This document shows positions 24,085 through 37,643 of a stretch of 64,000 nucleotides of DNA, piece by piece. Under the pieces are notes generated by a model. It was not told where the DNA came from and did not search any database. It saw nothing but the letters and a program-made list of their open reading frames with translations. The position numbers were made by a program, and so were the translations under genes. Each line of letters starts with the position of its first letter. Position 1 is the stretch's first letter. The stretch is from Chloroflexota bacterium (GTDB taxonomy: Bacteria > Chloroflexota > Anaerolineae > Caldilineales > Caldilineaceae): contig BOKO01000020.1 in the NCBI GenBank assembly GCA_016861025.1, positions 1 through 64,000 of the forward strand, read 5' to 3'.

Positions 24085-25068
24085 TCAACCGACCCGAAAC
24101 GGTTCTACAATGACATGTTTCCCAACACTAGTCGTCTCTTCCAAGAGCCGCACCGCTGTAAATTCATCTGTAATCAACACGTCGAGCAGTTTTCCGCGCA
24201 CTGCACCACGCACAACCTCATACTTCCCTTGACCGCCGGCAACGCCGACAACATGTGGGATGGCTTTGATCTGATTTAGATCCAGCCCTATGATGCGATC
24301 GTTGATCGGATGCTCAATTGGGCGACCGTCAGCATCGAAGAAGCGAAGGGCTATGTCGCCAACTGCACCTAACGCCTTCAGTTCGGCCAGATCGGTCTCA
24401 GTCAAAATTCCGGTTTGCATGACCACAGCGCCGGGCTGTGGTGCGCCAATGCCGACGACGGCAAGGTCTGCGCGCGCCGCCAGCGCCAACGTATCGGCGA
24501 TATTGACATCTTGCAATAGTGCATCGCGCACCAGTTTGCTGGAGACGATCCCGGGCGCTGGCACCAGCCGCATGCGTGCGCCCAACGTCTGCGCCATACG
24601 CATGGTCAGGTCGGCGCCGTACGTTTCCGACTCCGGTCGCCCCAGACCGCCGAGCATCTGCACCACGCGCAAATCAGGCAGGTTCTGCGGCGCCAGCGCT
24701 TCGACCATAGCCAGCAGCGTCGTTCCCCAGCTCAGGTCAAGCACCTGTTGATCCCCCAGACAGCGCGCCAGGTAGTTTGCCGCCGCTGCGCCGAGACGCG
24801 GAACGACGTCACTTTGCGCCTCGCCGGCGCTGCTGACAACGATTACCTCATCCAATCCATAGGCTGCCTCCAGCTCACGCTCCAGGTCGCCGAAGGAGTC
24901 CATCGGCGGCGTAATCGTGATCTGCACAACCCGACTCTGCCGCGCCTGTTGCAGCAGCCGCGAGATCTTGATGCGCGAGAGTCCAAATCGCTTACCGATC
25001 TGATCCTGCGTCAATCCATCTTCGTAGTAAGCCTTCGCAATCTTGTAGAGAAGTGTGTTGTCGGTCAT
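24085..25068 (-). CDS. SorC/DeoR-family sugar-responsive transcriptional regulator
   Basis: A 327-aa regulator with an N-terminal helix-turn-helix (LTQDQIGKRFGLSRIKISRLLQ near residues 19-40) and a SorC sugar-phosphate-binding domain (LDLSWGTTLLAMVEAL near 112, AVVGIGAPQPG near 208, VVGVAGGQGKYEVVRGA near 265). Effectors of the family are usually phosphorylated sugars, which fits a ketose phosphate made by the linked kinase. It lies at the head of the catabolic block, between HtpX and the CUT2 genes, and probably controls both transporters. TGAACA/TGTTCA repeats upstream suggest autoregulation. Confidence 0.92.
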   Translation of the reverse strand: MTDNTLLYKIAKAYYEDGLTQDQIGKRFGLSRIKISRLLQQARQSRVVQITITPPMDSFGDLERELEAAYGLDEVIVVSSAGEAQSDVVPRLGAAAANYLARCLGDQQVLDLSWGTTLLAMVEALAPQNLPDLRVVQMLGGLGRPESETYGADLTMRMAQTLGARMRLVPAPGIVSSKLVRDALLQDVNIADTLALAARADLAVVGIGAPQPGAVVMQTGILTETDLAELKALGAVGDIALRFFDADGRPIEHPINDRIIGLDLNQIKAIPHVVGVAGGQGKYEVVRGAVRGKLLDVLITDEFTAVRLLEETTSVGKHVIVEPFRVG

Positions 25069-25091
25069 GGTGCACCTTGTGGCTGCTCATG

Positions 25092-25174
25092 TGAACACCA
25101 TTGAACAAGTGACCAGCAATAGGGTAGCACGAATTGCTTGCCGTGTCAAGTGTTCATTTGTGTTCATTTGTTCA
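25092..25174. promoter_or_regulatory. Operator-like TGAACA/TGTTCA array upstream of the SorC-type gene
   Basis: TGAACA occurs at about 25092 and 25102, exactly one helical turn apart. The reverse complement TGTTCA occurs at about 25151, 25161 and 25169. The two groups are inverted and about 50 bp apart, an arrangement suited to cooperative or looped repressor binding. Single or paired copies also lie upstream of two transporter genes (about 24042, and 5165-5199). Confidence 0.5.
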
Positions 25175-25395
25175 ATTTTTCTTCAAAAGTATATCGTATC
25201 TTCAACCGCCCAAATACTGATATGTGTCGGTCAGTTTATCTTTGGGACGTTGGCGTACAAAAATCGGCGGAAGTTATTCTTGGGAGCCGTGTTTCGAGGA
25301 GAGAAAGGCTTGAGTCAATAGAAAAGTCACCTGCCAGCATTCAGCATGCATCTGATGGCAATTGGTCCGGTTTGTCGCGGCAAAACAAATAATAG

Positions 25396-25440
25396 ACAGG
25401 GGGGCGTCCTACCGCAGATGTCGGTTGGACGCCCCCCTGT
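25396..25440. terminator. Strong hairpin between htpX and the regulator gene
   Basis: A 14-bp perfect inverted repeat (ACAGGGGGGCGTCC) encloses a second small stem (ACCG/CGGT) around a 7-nt loop. It lies about 50 bp after the htpX stop and probably ends htpX transcription. There is no clear T-run on either strand. The rest of the 424-bp gap from 25069 to 25492 holds the operator array and otherwise nothing recognised. Confidence 0.65.
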
Positions 25441-25492
25441 AGCGCAATCAATGATCGAAGTCAGGCAATCTCTTGCCGACGTACAACGATAG

Positions 25493-26368
<876 letters not shown>

Positions 26369-26463
26369 CGTATCCTCCTATGCCACGATTCTAATCGAAA
26401 AAATGATGGCTAACGCTCTCTTTGGCGGCGTCCGCAGCGTAGGTTCCAATTCTCTTGCGCCGA

Positions 26464-26492
26464 ATTATAACATAATTTGGTGTAAATATTAA
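26464..26492 (-). promoter_or_regulatory. Promoter of htpX
   Basis: Read on the minus strand, TATAAT stands 17 bp after TTAATA, which matches the -35 consensus at four of six positions. The stretch is markedly AT-rich within GC-rich surroundings, about 95 bp before the htpX start. Confidence 0.5.
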
Positions 26493-26567
26493 CAAACTTC
26501 GGACATAGTTGTGTAATTGGTCGTCCATTTCCGCCGACAGCAGACTGACATCAGGCTGACGCACGCC

Positions 26568-26617
26568 GACCAGGAACAGCACAGGCGCAGCTTGCTGCGC
26601 CTGTGCTGTTCCTGGTC
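26568..26617. terminator. 24-bp perfect inverted repeat downstream of the PPC-like gene
   Basis: Arms GACCAGGAACAGCACAGGCG... and its exact complement (24 bp each) are separated by only TT. It lies about 25 bp after the stop of the secreted PPC-like gene and is probably its transcription terminator, although no T-run follows. Confidence 0.65.
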
Positions 26618-26642
26618 GATTTCTGTTTGTCGGTTGGAGCGA

Positions 26643-28541
26643 CTATTCTGGGATGCCGATCAATTTGACGGCGTCGATTTCATTCCAGCCGGGCACCGAT
26701 GGCTCGTCGATGGTGAGCCGCACCTGGTTGGCGGCGAACTCAACGGCTGCAAGCGGCGGGCGGAAGACGGCGAGCTCCTCGCCAACGGTGTCGGCAACGC
26801 CCTCCCACACGACAACCCATTCATCGGTGTTTGGATCGAGGACTTCGACCTTCACAACTGCACCGGGATTGTAGGTCTCGTAGATTTCGATGCCGGTCGG
26901 AATCACTGCCACATCGAAGGTGAGCACCAGCGTCTCCTCTTGCAGGTCAGCGTTGCGCGCGGCCCAGGCTGTGATCTCGTCTCCCGCTTCAAATGTGTCC
27001 GGCGCGCCAGTTGCCTGTTTGGCCGACCACGAATCGTCGGTGTATTCGCTCGACGCTTCGGCGGCGCTTGCCCACTGCTCGATGCTGCCGTCGGCGTTGG
27101 GCGCAGCGTTGTCTTCGGTCGCAGGCGCCTGACTTTCGACGCCGCTATCTGTGGCGCCAAAACCATCGACCTCAGCCAGCAGCTCGGCCACGGGGCCGTT
27201 TGAAGCGAGGATCACGAATTCGACATCCTTGTTAGCCCATGAGCCGTCCACCGTAACAACATACTGCGCCGGTTCATCCGCATACAGCCCCGCGATCTCG
27301 CGTGAACCCATGCTGCGGCTGCTATCGCTGGCAACCTCCTCACCATCCTGGTAATGGCTGACTGCCAGGTCGATGTCGGTGTCATCGGCGCCGACCAACA
27401 CGACGAGCAGGAAGCTCTCCGGCTCTTCCACATCGACAATGAAGCCGGTGGAACTCCCCGCCGAAACCTTGCCAACAGCCGGCTCGTTCAGCGTCAGTTT
27501 GGCAGCGCGGCCACGCTCCTCCGCTTTGACGGTGTAGGCGACGCCTGCCTCGACGGAGGTTTTTAGCTCGACGTAATATACGCCTGTTTTGGGTGCGGTG
27601 AAGGTCAACACAGCCGGGTCGGCGGGGTAGCCATACGCGCTCCATTTGCCTGCGCCCGGCTCGAATCCTACATAAAGCTCGATGTCGGCATCCGCCTCAG
27701 CGACGATTTCGATGATGGCGCCGACCTCCTCGACCGTGAACTGGTAGGTGTTGCTGTCGTCGGGTGTGATCTGTCCTTCGACCTCGACTCCGAATTCCAG
27801 CACAGGCGCAGGCCCGCTGAGGAAGATGCTCACCTGCAACGACTCTCCACCTTCGACCGGCGTGATCATGAGCAGATATTCGCCGCCTGTGGTGATCATG
27901 CGCAGGTGGTCCGAAGCATCGGTCGAGAGAGAGGCATAGTCGAACGATTCGGCGCTTGTGAGTTCGGCCTCATAAATGTCGCCGTCACCGCCCTGCACCA
28001 GCACACCCATCTGCTGCGGATAGGGCGACTTCTCGATGGTGACAGTGGCGTAAAGTGGTTCGCGCACATTCTCGGTCAGGAAAGTGACGCCGTTGAACAG
28101 CTTGCCCGGTGCGTCGGGATCGGTGGTCATCGACCCGCCTTCGACGCCAACCACAAAGCCAAGCTCGGCGTCGGCTTGCGCCGCAAACAGGAAGAGGTGC
28201 TCACCCGCCGCCAGATCGAGATTGATCTCCGGCGCCATTGCGTCGTTGTAAAGTTCGTCGCCGTTGGCGTCGATGATCGTCATCAGGAAATCTTCTGCGC
28301 TGTCACTGCCAGTGTACACAAATGTATAGACGCCGTCGTCGGGGATCATCAGCGTATAGGCGGCCTCGTCGCCTGCCTTCATCTGCGTGCGGGCGAACTC
28401 GCCAAGCAGGATCGGCGTGGCTTCCACCTGAGCAAAGGCAGGCGATGCCATGGTGAGCAGCGCCAATCCGAGCAACAGAATCAAGAAAACCTGGGCAGCC
28501 TGTCTGCAACGCACCGGTGCGTTCAAGCCAATCTGATTCAT
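26643..28541 (-). CDS. Secreted protein with PPC-like beta domains and C-terminal PAPPA-like domain
   Basis: A 632-aa exported protein. The start at 28541 is chosen because it has AAGGAGCAG upstream and gives a clear signal peptide (FLILLLGLALLTMASPAFA, cleavage after AFA near residue 34). Repeated domains of about 110 residues follow, with the pre-peptidase C-terminal (PPC) pattern such as MKAGDEAAYTLMIPDDGVYTF, QITPDDSNTYQFTVEEVG and SAGSSTGFIVDVEEPESFLL. The last 150 residues (SSEYTDDSWSAKQATGAPDT, then IPTGIEIYETYNPGAVVKVE) look like the pappalysin-type domain often found on bacterial surface proteins. No catalytic domain is seen, so a binding or structural role is inferred. Confidence 0.75.
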   Translation of the reverse strand: MNQIGLNAPVRCRQAAQVFLILLLGLALLTMASPAFAQVEATPILLGEFARTQMKAGDEAAYTLMIPDDGVYTFVYTGSDSAEDFLMTIIDANGDELYNDAMAPEINLDLAAGEHLFLFAAQADAELGFVVGVEGGSMTTDPDAPGKLFNGVTFLTENVREPLYATVTIEKSPYPQQMGVLVQGGDGDIYEAELTSAESFDYASLSTDASDHLRMITTGGEYLLMITPVEGGESLQVSIFLSGPAPVLEFGVEVEGQITPDDSNTYQFTVEEVGAIIEIVAEADADIELYVGFEPGAGKWSAYGYPADPAVLTFTAPKTGVYYVELKTSVEAGVAYTVKAEERGRAAKLTLNEPAVGKVSAGSSTGFIVDVEEPESFLLVVLVGADDTDIDLAVSHYQDGEEVASDSSRSMGSREIAGLYADEPAQYVVTVDGSWANKDVEFVILASNGPVAELLAEVDGFGATDSGVESQAPATEDNAAPNADGSIEQWASAAEASSEYTDDSWSAKQATGAPDTFEAGDEITAWAARNADLQEETLVLTFDVAVIPTGIEIYETYNPGAVVKVEVLDPNTDEWVVVWEGVADTVGEELAVFRPPLAAVEFAANQVRLTIDEPSVPGWNEIDAVKLIGIPE

Positions 28542-28679
28542 CTTTCTGCTCCTTTTCATCATGTAGCAATTATGGCGGATTCGTTTGTCATTGTCTGCGG
28601 CGTGGCATGTTATCCCTTCACCGCAGGCAATAACCTGCTTTGCGCCAGGCGTGAAGTAGACCCCTTGCCCGGTCGCAAA

Positions 28680-28708
28680 TTGACACATTACACACTTATA
28701 GAGACAAT
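28680..28708 (+). promoter_or_regulatory. Promoter for the PEP-synthase-like/cobT pair
   Basis: A perfect -35 TTGACA is followed after 17 bp by GACAAT, which matches TATAAT at four positions. It lies in the divergent gap of about 250 bp between the PPC-like gene and the plus-strand pair. No B12 riboswitch (B12 box) was recognised here. Confidence 0.5.
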
Positions 28709-28790
28709 CCAGGTTTGTGAATGATGCAGCGTTGTACATATAGTGTACCTGCATCGGCAAAAATTCGGCAATTGATTGGATACAACAACA

Positions 28791-30425
28791 GTGATCGATT
28801 ATCAATTCATCGAGGCAGCGACGGAAGACGGTGAGGTCTGGAAGAGGTCGCTCCTTGAACCGCTGGCGCCGGGCGCGCTGACGCCGTTCACCGCCAGCCT
28901 GCTCACCGAGGTGACAGCGCGCGCCTGGCATCTCTACTTCGACCGCCTCGGTTTTCAGCCCGCTCCTCGCCAACGCATCGTACGCGTGTGCGAAGGACGG
29001 CCGTTTACCAATGTCTCAATTTCTGCGCGACTGGACGCTGAAAACGCTGGCGTCGCCCCGCCGCTTCTGCAAATCGACGGTGTTGAACGATCCATCATTG
29101 CGTGGGAAAAACCGGGCTTTCTTGCCGGGATGAAACTGGGGCGCGGCGCAAAAAAGATCGAGGAAACCCTCACTGCGTTGCACCGCGAGCTGCCCGAAAT
29201 CATCGCCAAAGCCGCCGCCTGGCATCAACGCGTGGTCGGGTTGCGCTGGTCACAGGCGGAAGTGCTGCAGATCATGGAAGAGATCGAGCGCGTTGGCTCA
29301 GCAGCCATGCTCCCATACTTTGCCGCTCGCCATAACCTCGAAGTGGCCTGTCGCCGTCTGCTGCAACTGCTCGATGCAAGAACGCCGCAGGAAAGCGTGG
29401 CCCTGATCGCGCGCGCATTGGGCGGCATGAAGCACGGCGTTGAGCTTGACATGGCGCAGCGAATGACAACACTTGGCAAACACGCCGCCGACGATAACGC
29501 CGTGGTGGACTGGCTGCGCGCCGATGCGTTCGCCGGTTGGGAAGAAACGCTGCCGGGTGGAGCGTTCGCCGACGGTGTTCGCGACTTCATGGCTGTCTAC
29601 GGTCATCGCGCCATTGGTGAGGGAGAGATCGCCCTTCCACGCTGGTCGGAAGCGCCACAATCGCTGTTTGTTGTGTTGCGCGCTTTGGTCGAGTCGATGC
29701 CGGAAGTTGCTGCGCCGGTTGAACCAGATATTTCGGCATTGCTGGCGGCAGTCGATGGCAAAGCGCGCAAAGAAGCACAGCAACTTATCGAACGCATGAG
29801 GATGCTGATCGAGTTACAAAGTGGCGCATTGCACGCCTTTTCGTACATTCTGGCGGGAACGCGGCGTTGGGCATTGGCTGCGGGTCGCGAGGCGACGGTC
29901 GACCGGCGGTTGAAAGCGGTTGACGATGTCTTCTTCTACGAGATTGAAGAGGTCAAAGAAATGATGACCGGCGAATGGAATATCAGCGATCTATCGGGTA
30001 TTCACGCCGTCGCCGATGAACGACGCGCAACGCTGGCAACATGGCGCAAACACAAGCCTGTCGATCTACTATGGGGAGATCGTAAAGCTGTGGCGACGAC
30101 GACAACGCTGCCAGCATCCGCCGGTGTGGCTGACGGTGCAGCCTTCACGCTGCACGGACTGGAGCTGCACAAACTGGAAACGTCAAGTTGCGACAGGAGA
30201 TCGGTGCGACGAGTGTATATCGGTGCGGCGCCAGAAAGCGCGGCTGCCGTTGTGTTGCCCGCCTGCACCGCCTTCGCCACCGCCGACGGGGCTGTATTTG
30301 ATCCGCTGGCTGCCAGCGCACGGGCGCTCGGCAAGCCAGGCATTGTTGCGTGCGGGGCGGACATTTTGAAGACGATGTCTGTGTTAGTAGTCGATGGCGA
30401 TTCAGGGAAAGTGACAACAATATGA
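28791..30425 (+). CDS. PEP-synthase/rifampicin-phosphotransferase-like protein lacking ATP domain and catalytic His
   Basis: About 544 aa, resembling the middle and C-terminal parts of PEP synthase-type phosphotransferases. Family-like segments are EPLAPGALTPFTASLL near 25, FMAVYGHRAIGEGEIALPRW near 265, a VDDVFFYEIEEV stretch near 385 and a C-terminal swivel domain. The usual N-terminal ATP-grasp domain is absent. In the swivel domain the GG-x-x-SHAA-type motif carrying the phosphohistidine is replaced by DGAVFDPLAASARALGKPG, with Pro where His is expected. Direct phosphotransfer is therefore unlikely. The start may instead be TTG at 28776. Its stop overlaps the cobT start (ATGA). Function unknown. 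Confidence 0.8.
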   Translation: MIDYQFIEAATEDGEVWKRSLLEPLAPGALTPFTASLLTEVTARAWHLYFDRLGFQPAPRQRIVRVCEGRPFTNVSISARLDAENAGVAPPLLQIDGVERSIIAWEKPGFLAGMKLGRGAKKIEETLTALHRELPEIIAKAAAWHQRVVGLRWSQAEVLQIMEEIERVGSAAMLPYFAARHNLEVACRRLLQLLDARTPQESVALIARALGGMKHGVELDMAQRMTTLGKHAADDNAVVDWLRADAFAGWEETLPGGAFADGVRDFMAVYGHRAIGEGEIALPRWSEAPQSLFVVLRALVESMPEVAAPVEPDISALLAAVDGKARKEAQQLIERMRMLIELQSGALHAFSYILAGTRRWALAAGREATVDRRLKAVDDVFFYEIEEVKEMMTGEWNISDLSGIHAVADERRATLATWRKHKPVDLLWGDRKAVATTTTLPASAGVADGAAFTLHGLELHKLETSSCDRRSVRRVYIGAAPESAAAVVLPACTAFATADGAVFDPLAASARALGKPGIVACGADILKTMSVLVVDGDSGKVTTI

Positions 30426-31504
30426 ACAATCGAGCACAACAGCCGGGCTATGCTCTGCGCATGACGCTTGCGCGCATCGGCGGATTGGACGCACCTGCGA
30501 GCGAAGCGGCGCGGCGGCGACAGCAAAGTCTGACAAAACCGCCCGGCGCGCTCGGACGGCTGGAAGAGCTTAGCATTCAACTGGCTGGCGTCACCGGCTC
30601 GTTGCGCCCACCGCTGCGCCCCTGTCGAGTGCTCGTTTGCGCTGGCGATCATGGCGTTACTGCAGAAGGAGTGAGCGCCTATCCATCCGAAGTGACCACG
30701 CAGATGGTGCTCAACTTCCTGGCTGGCGGCGCTGCGGTCAACGTGCTGGCGCGACTTTTTGGCGCCGATGTGACAGTTGTCGACGTCGGCGTCAAAAACG
30801 AACTGCCGGATCACCCTCAGTTGATCAAAGCCAAAATTCGGCCCGGCGCCAACAACTTTTATCGGGAGCCTGCGATGACGCGTCATGAGGCGCTGGCTTC
30901 AATCGAAGTTGGCATCGCCGTTGCAGAGTCAGCCATCCAAGAAGGGGCGCGGCTTCTGGTGACGGGCGACATGGGCATTGGCAACACAACAGCCAGCGCA
31001 GCGATCGCCGCGGTGCTGACCGAGCTGCCGGTCAGCGAAGTCACAGGGTTGGGTACAGGCATTGGGCGTGATGGCTGGCGTCATAAGATCGAAGTGATCG
31101 AACGCGCGTTGGAATATCAGATGCCCGATATTCATGACCCTGTCGATATTCTGAGCAAGGTGGGTGGACTGGAAATCGGCGCTATCGCCGGGATTATTCT
31201 GGCAGCGGCTGCAAATCGCACCCCGGTGATCGTCGATGGCGTCATTTCGACGGCAGGGGCGGCGCTTGCGGTGGGGCTGTGTCCGGCAGTGAGGGCGTTC
31301 TTGATACCCAGCCATCAAAGCCAGGAGCCTGGACACTGCGCCCTGTTGGAACAAATGGATCTGCGTCCGCTAATGACTCTGGATATGCGGCTCGGTGAAG
31401 GCACGGGCGCGCTCTTGGCGTTGCCGCTGCTCGACGCTGCGCTAGCGACGCTCAACGAAATGGCAACCTTCGACGAGGCTGGCGTTTCGGGGCCGGTGGA
31501 GTAG
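30422..31504 (+). CDS. cobT: Nicotinate-nucleotide--dimethylbenzimidazole phosphoribosyltransferase
   Basis: A 360-aa enzyme that activates the lower ligand of cobalamin by moving phosphoribose from nicotinate mononucleotide to dimethylbenzimidazole, giving alpha-ribazole phosphate. Conserved parts are LTKPPGALGRLEELS near 37, CAGDHGVTAEGVSAYP near 75, GDMGIGNTTASAA near 182 and LGEGTGALLALPLL near 330, which includes the catalytic Glu. The ATG at 30422 overlaps the preceding stop, so translation is coupled to the PEP-synthase-like gene. No other cobalamin genes lie in the window, so it probably serves salvage or a pathway encoded elsewhere. Confidence 0.95.
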   Translation: MNNRAQQPGYALRMTLARIGGLDAPASEAARRRQQSLTKPPGALGRLEELSIQLAGVTGSLRPPLRPCRVLVCAGDHGVTAEGVSAYPSEVTTQMVLNFLAGGAAVNVLARLFGADVTVVDVGVKNELPDHPQLIKAKIRPGANNFYREPAMTRHEALASIEVGIAVAESAIQEGARLLVTGDMGIGNTTASAAIAAVLTELPVSEVTGLGTGIGRDGWRHKIEVIERALEYQMPDIHDPVDILSKVGGLEIGAIAGIILAAAANRTPVIVDGVISTAGAALAVGLCPAVRAFLIPSHQSQEPGHCALLEQMDLRPLMTLDMRLGEGTGALLALPLLDAALATLNEMATFDEAGVSGPVE

Positions 31505-31513
31505 AACAAGGAA

Positions 31514-32557
<1,044 letters not shown>

Positions 32558-32584
32558 CGACGCTACTTTGTGTCTGAAGCAAAG

Positions 32585-32637
32585 CAGATCAGCGCCATCC
32601 GCCAGGATGAGGACGCCATAGCGGAGGCGCTGACCTG
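32585..32637. terminator. Hairpin between convergent genes
   Basis: CAGATCAGCGCC pairs with GGCGCTGACCTG (11 of 12, the odd one a wobble), extended inward by TCCGC/GCGGA. It lies between the glycosyltransferase stop and the convergent lamin-tail gene and could terminate both. Confidence 0.55.
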
Positions 32638-32659
32638 CGATGAGATGCGATTCAGTTGC

Positions 32660-34075
32660 TCAACGCTGCACGTTCGGCAGGAAAATTTCCTGATCGCAGA
32701 GCAGGTTGGGGGCATTCATCTCGATCACGCAAACCCGATCTGACCACTCGCCGCCAACCGGCACGCGACCAAACGCTCCCCATCTTGGCCGCTCGTCCCA
32801 ATCAAACTCATCGATGACGATCGTGCCCTGACCGCCGAAAATGCCCACATAATCGCCGTTGTTTTCCAGCCGATTCATGACATTGCCGGAGCCGACGTGC
32901 CAGATCAGGTCGCTGCCTCTGGAGAGGTTCTGGCCGACGTCGCCGTCGATCAAGAGTGTGAGCAGACCGCGCGCCGGCACGACAATCCCTTGCGGCAGTG
33001 AAAAGAGCAGCGGCTGGCTACGGCGATTTGTGATCGACAGTCCGTCCATCGAAACCGGAATATTTCCAGGGTTGTAGACCTCCACCCAATCTGGATATTC
33101 GCCCGGCTCGTCGGGGTCTGGCACAATGTCGTTGCGCGAGACGACTTTATTGAGAAGCAGGCGAGGCGGTTGATAGCCGGACAAAAACGCGTAGGCGCGA
33201 CCGGGCAAGGTCGGGAAGCGCGTGCTGTCGCCGGCGTCGTCGCTTGCTTCGACATAGTAGCGCACCAGCGTGCCCGGTGCCGTGCCTGGAATCACGGCTT
33301 CGTAGCGGTCGGCGCCGATTGCCGTCATCGGAATCGGAGTCCACGACGCAGCCAGATTCGTGAAGGGCGCGGTTGCGGTCATATAGAAGAGGTTGGCGGC
33401 AGCTACGCCGACGTCGTCGGTGATCACAGCGCTGACCGTGAACGGGTCGGTGGGCGCTGGCTGATCGGGATTGACGTTGGGGGCGGTGACCTGAGAAATC
33501 CACGGCGGGTTGATGGTGTTGCTCTTGCCCGGCGTCGGCCGTGCGACGCGCCAGACGCCGCCGCCGTCGATCGACCGTGCATAAGCGACATCGCGCCCCA
33601 GCTCCGGGAAGGTGACTTCGTCGATGGCGACCGCGTTGCCAGCGTTGTCCAGCTGGTAGATGCCGAACGACTCGCCCTGTCTCGACAAGGCGAAGTCAAG
33701 ATGTTGTGGGCCGCGCTGCGGCGCATTGTCGGCGTAGAGAATCAAAAACCCTTTGGCGGGAATGGTGAGACTGGCGGTGATGATGTGCTTGTTGGGGCGC
33801 GACGGGTCGTCGCTTACCGCCAAGCCTTGAAGCGACACGACTACATCGCTGGTGTTGTAAATCTCGATCCAATCCGGCGTGCGGTCAGGATCGGCTGGAT
33901 CGACCAGCGTTGAACCATTGGAAGCCATCAATTCGTTGACGCGCAATGCAGTCGGGGCGGCGACGCCGGCTGGCTGCTCCTGCGCCACGGCGATGGAGAT
34001 TGCACCCAACAGCAGAACAAGCGTCAACGCACTGCCCACTAGCAACGCCGACGCCAGGCGAACTCCTCGAAGCAT
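32660..34075 (-). CDS. Secreted protein with two lamin-tail domains
   Basis: A 471-aa exported protein. The start at 34075 has AAGGAG upstream and a signal peptide (ASALLVGSALTLVLLLGAISIAVAQ). It has a first lamin-tail domain (RVNELMASNGSTLVDPADPD, then DWIEIYNTSDVVVSLQGLAVS) near residues 40-170 and an Ig-like middle part (DPFTVSAVITDDVGVAAANLF) near 195-290. A second lamin-tail domain (NDIVPDPDEPGEYPDWVEVYN) follows near 310-460. Such domains occur in bacterial surface and extracellular proteins beside nucleases and CotH kinases. No catalytic domain is present. It lies 38 bp after the FG-GAP gene and probably shares its transcript. Confidence 0.85.
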   Translation of the reverse strand: MLRGVRLASALLVGSALTLVLLLGAISIAVAQEQPAGVAAPTALRVNELMASNGSTLVDPADPDRTPDWIEIYNTSDVVVSLQGLAVSDDPSRPNKHIITASLTIPAKGFLILYADNAPQRGPQHLDFALSRQGESFGIYQLDNAGNAVAIDEVTFPELGRDVAYARSIDGGGVWRVARPTPGKSNTINPPWISQVTAPNVNPDQPAPTDPFTVSAVITDDVGVAAANLFYMTATAPFTNLAASWTPIPMTAIGADRYEAVIPGTAPGTLVRYYVEASDDAGDSTRFPTLPGRAYAFLSGYQPPRLLLNKVVSRNDIVPDPDEPGEYPDWVEVYNPGNIPVSMDGLSITNRRSQPLLFSLPQGIVVPARGLLTLLIDGDVGQNLSRGSDLIWHVGSGNVMNRLENNGDYVGIFGGQGTIVIDEFDWDERPRWGAFGRVPVGGEWSDRVCVIEMNAPNLLCDQEIFLPNVQR

Positions 34076-34113
34076 GAACTGACTCCTTCTCTGTGAAATT
34101 CTCTGCACAAATG

Positions 34114-37512
<3,399 letters not shown>

Positions 37513-37600
37513 GGTTGGAAGCCTTTTGAAACAGAAATTGTGTCAACGGAAGAGGTGTACATCACGGCAAGTTGATTCGAACGAAACTCAATCCGTTCGG

Positions 37601-37606
37601 TATAAT
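37601..37606 (+). promoter_or_regulatory. Consensus -10 box upstream of the CotH gene
   Basis: A perfect TATAAT stands about 38 bp before the ATG at 37644, in the gap between the two divergent secreted-protein genes. No good -35 is present at 16-18 bp spacing. Its position argues for a start downstream of it rather than the in-frame TTG at 37572. Confidence 0.4.
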
Positions 37607-37643
37607 AGCGTCGATTTGCTTGCGCGCCAAAGTCGGGCGCGAC

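Noticed and set aside
25055..25392. Two short plus-strand ORFs between the regulator and htpX
   Set aside because: Low-complexity translations without a ribosome-binding site; the space is better explained by operator repeats and a terminator.
28542..28775. Cobalamin riboswitch before the PEP-synthase-like/cobT pair
   Set aside because: No B12-box consensus or matching fold was found; only a standard promoter is visible.
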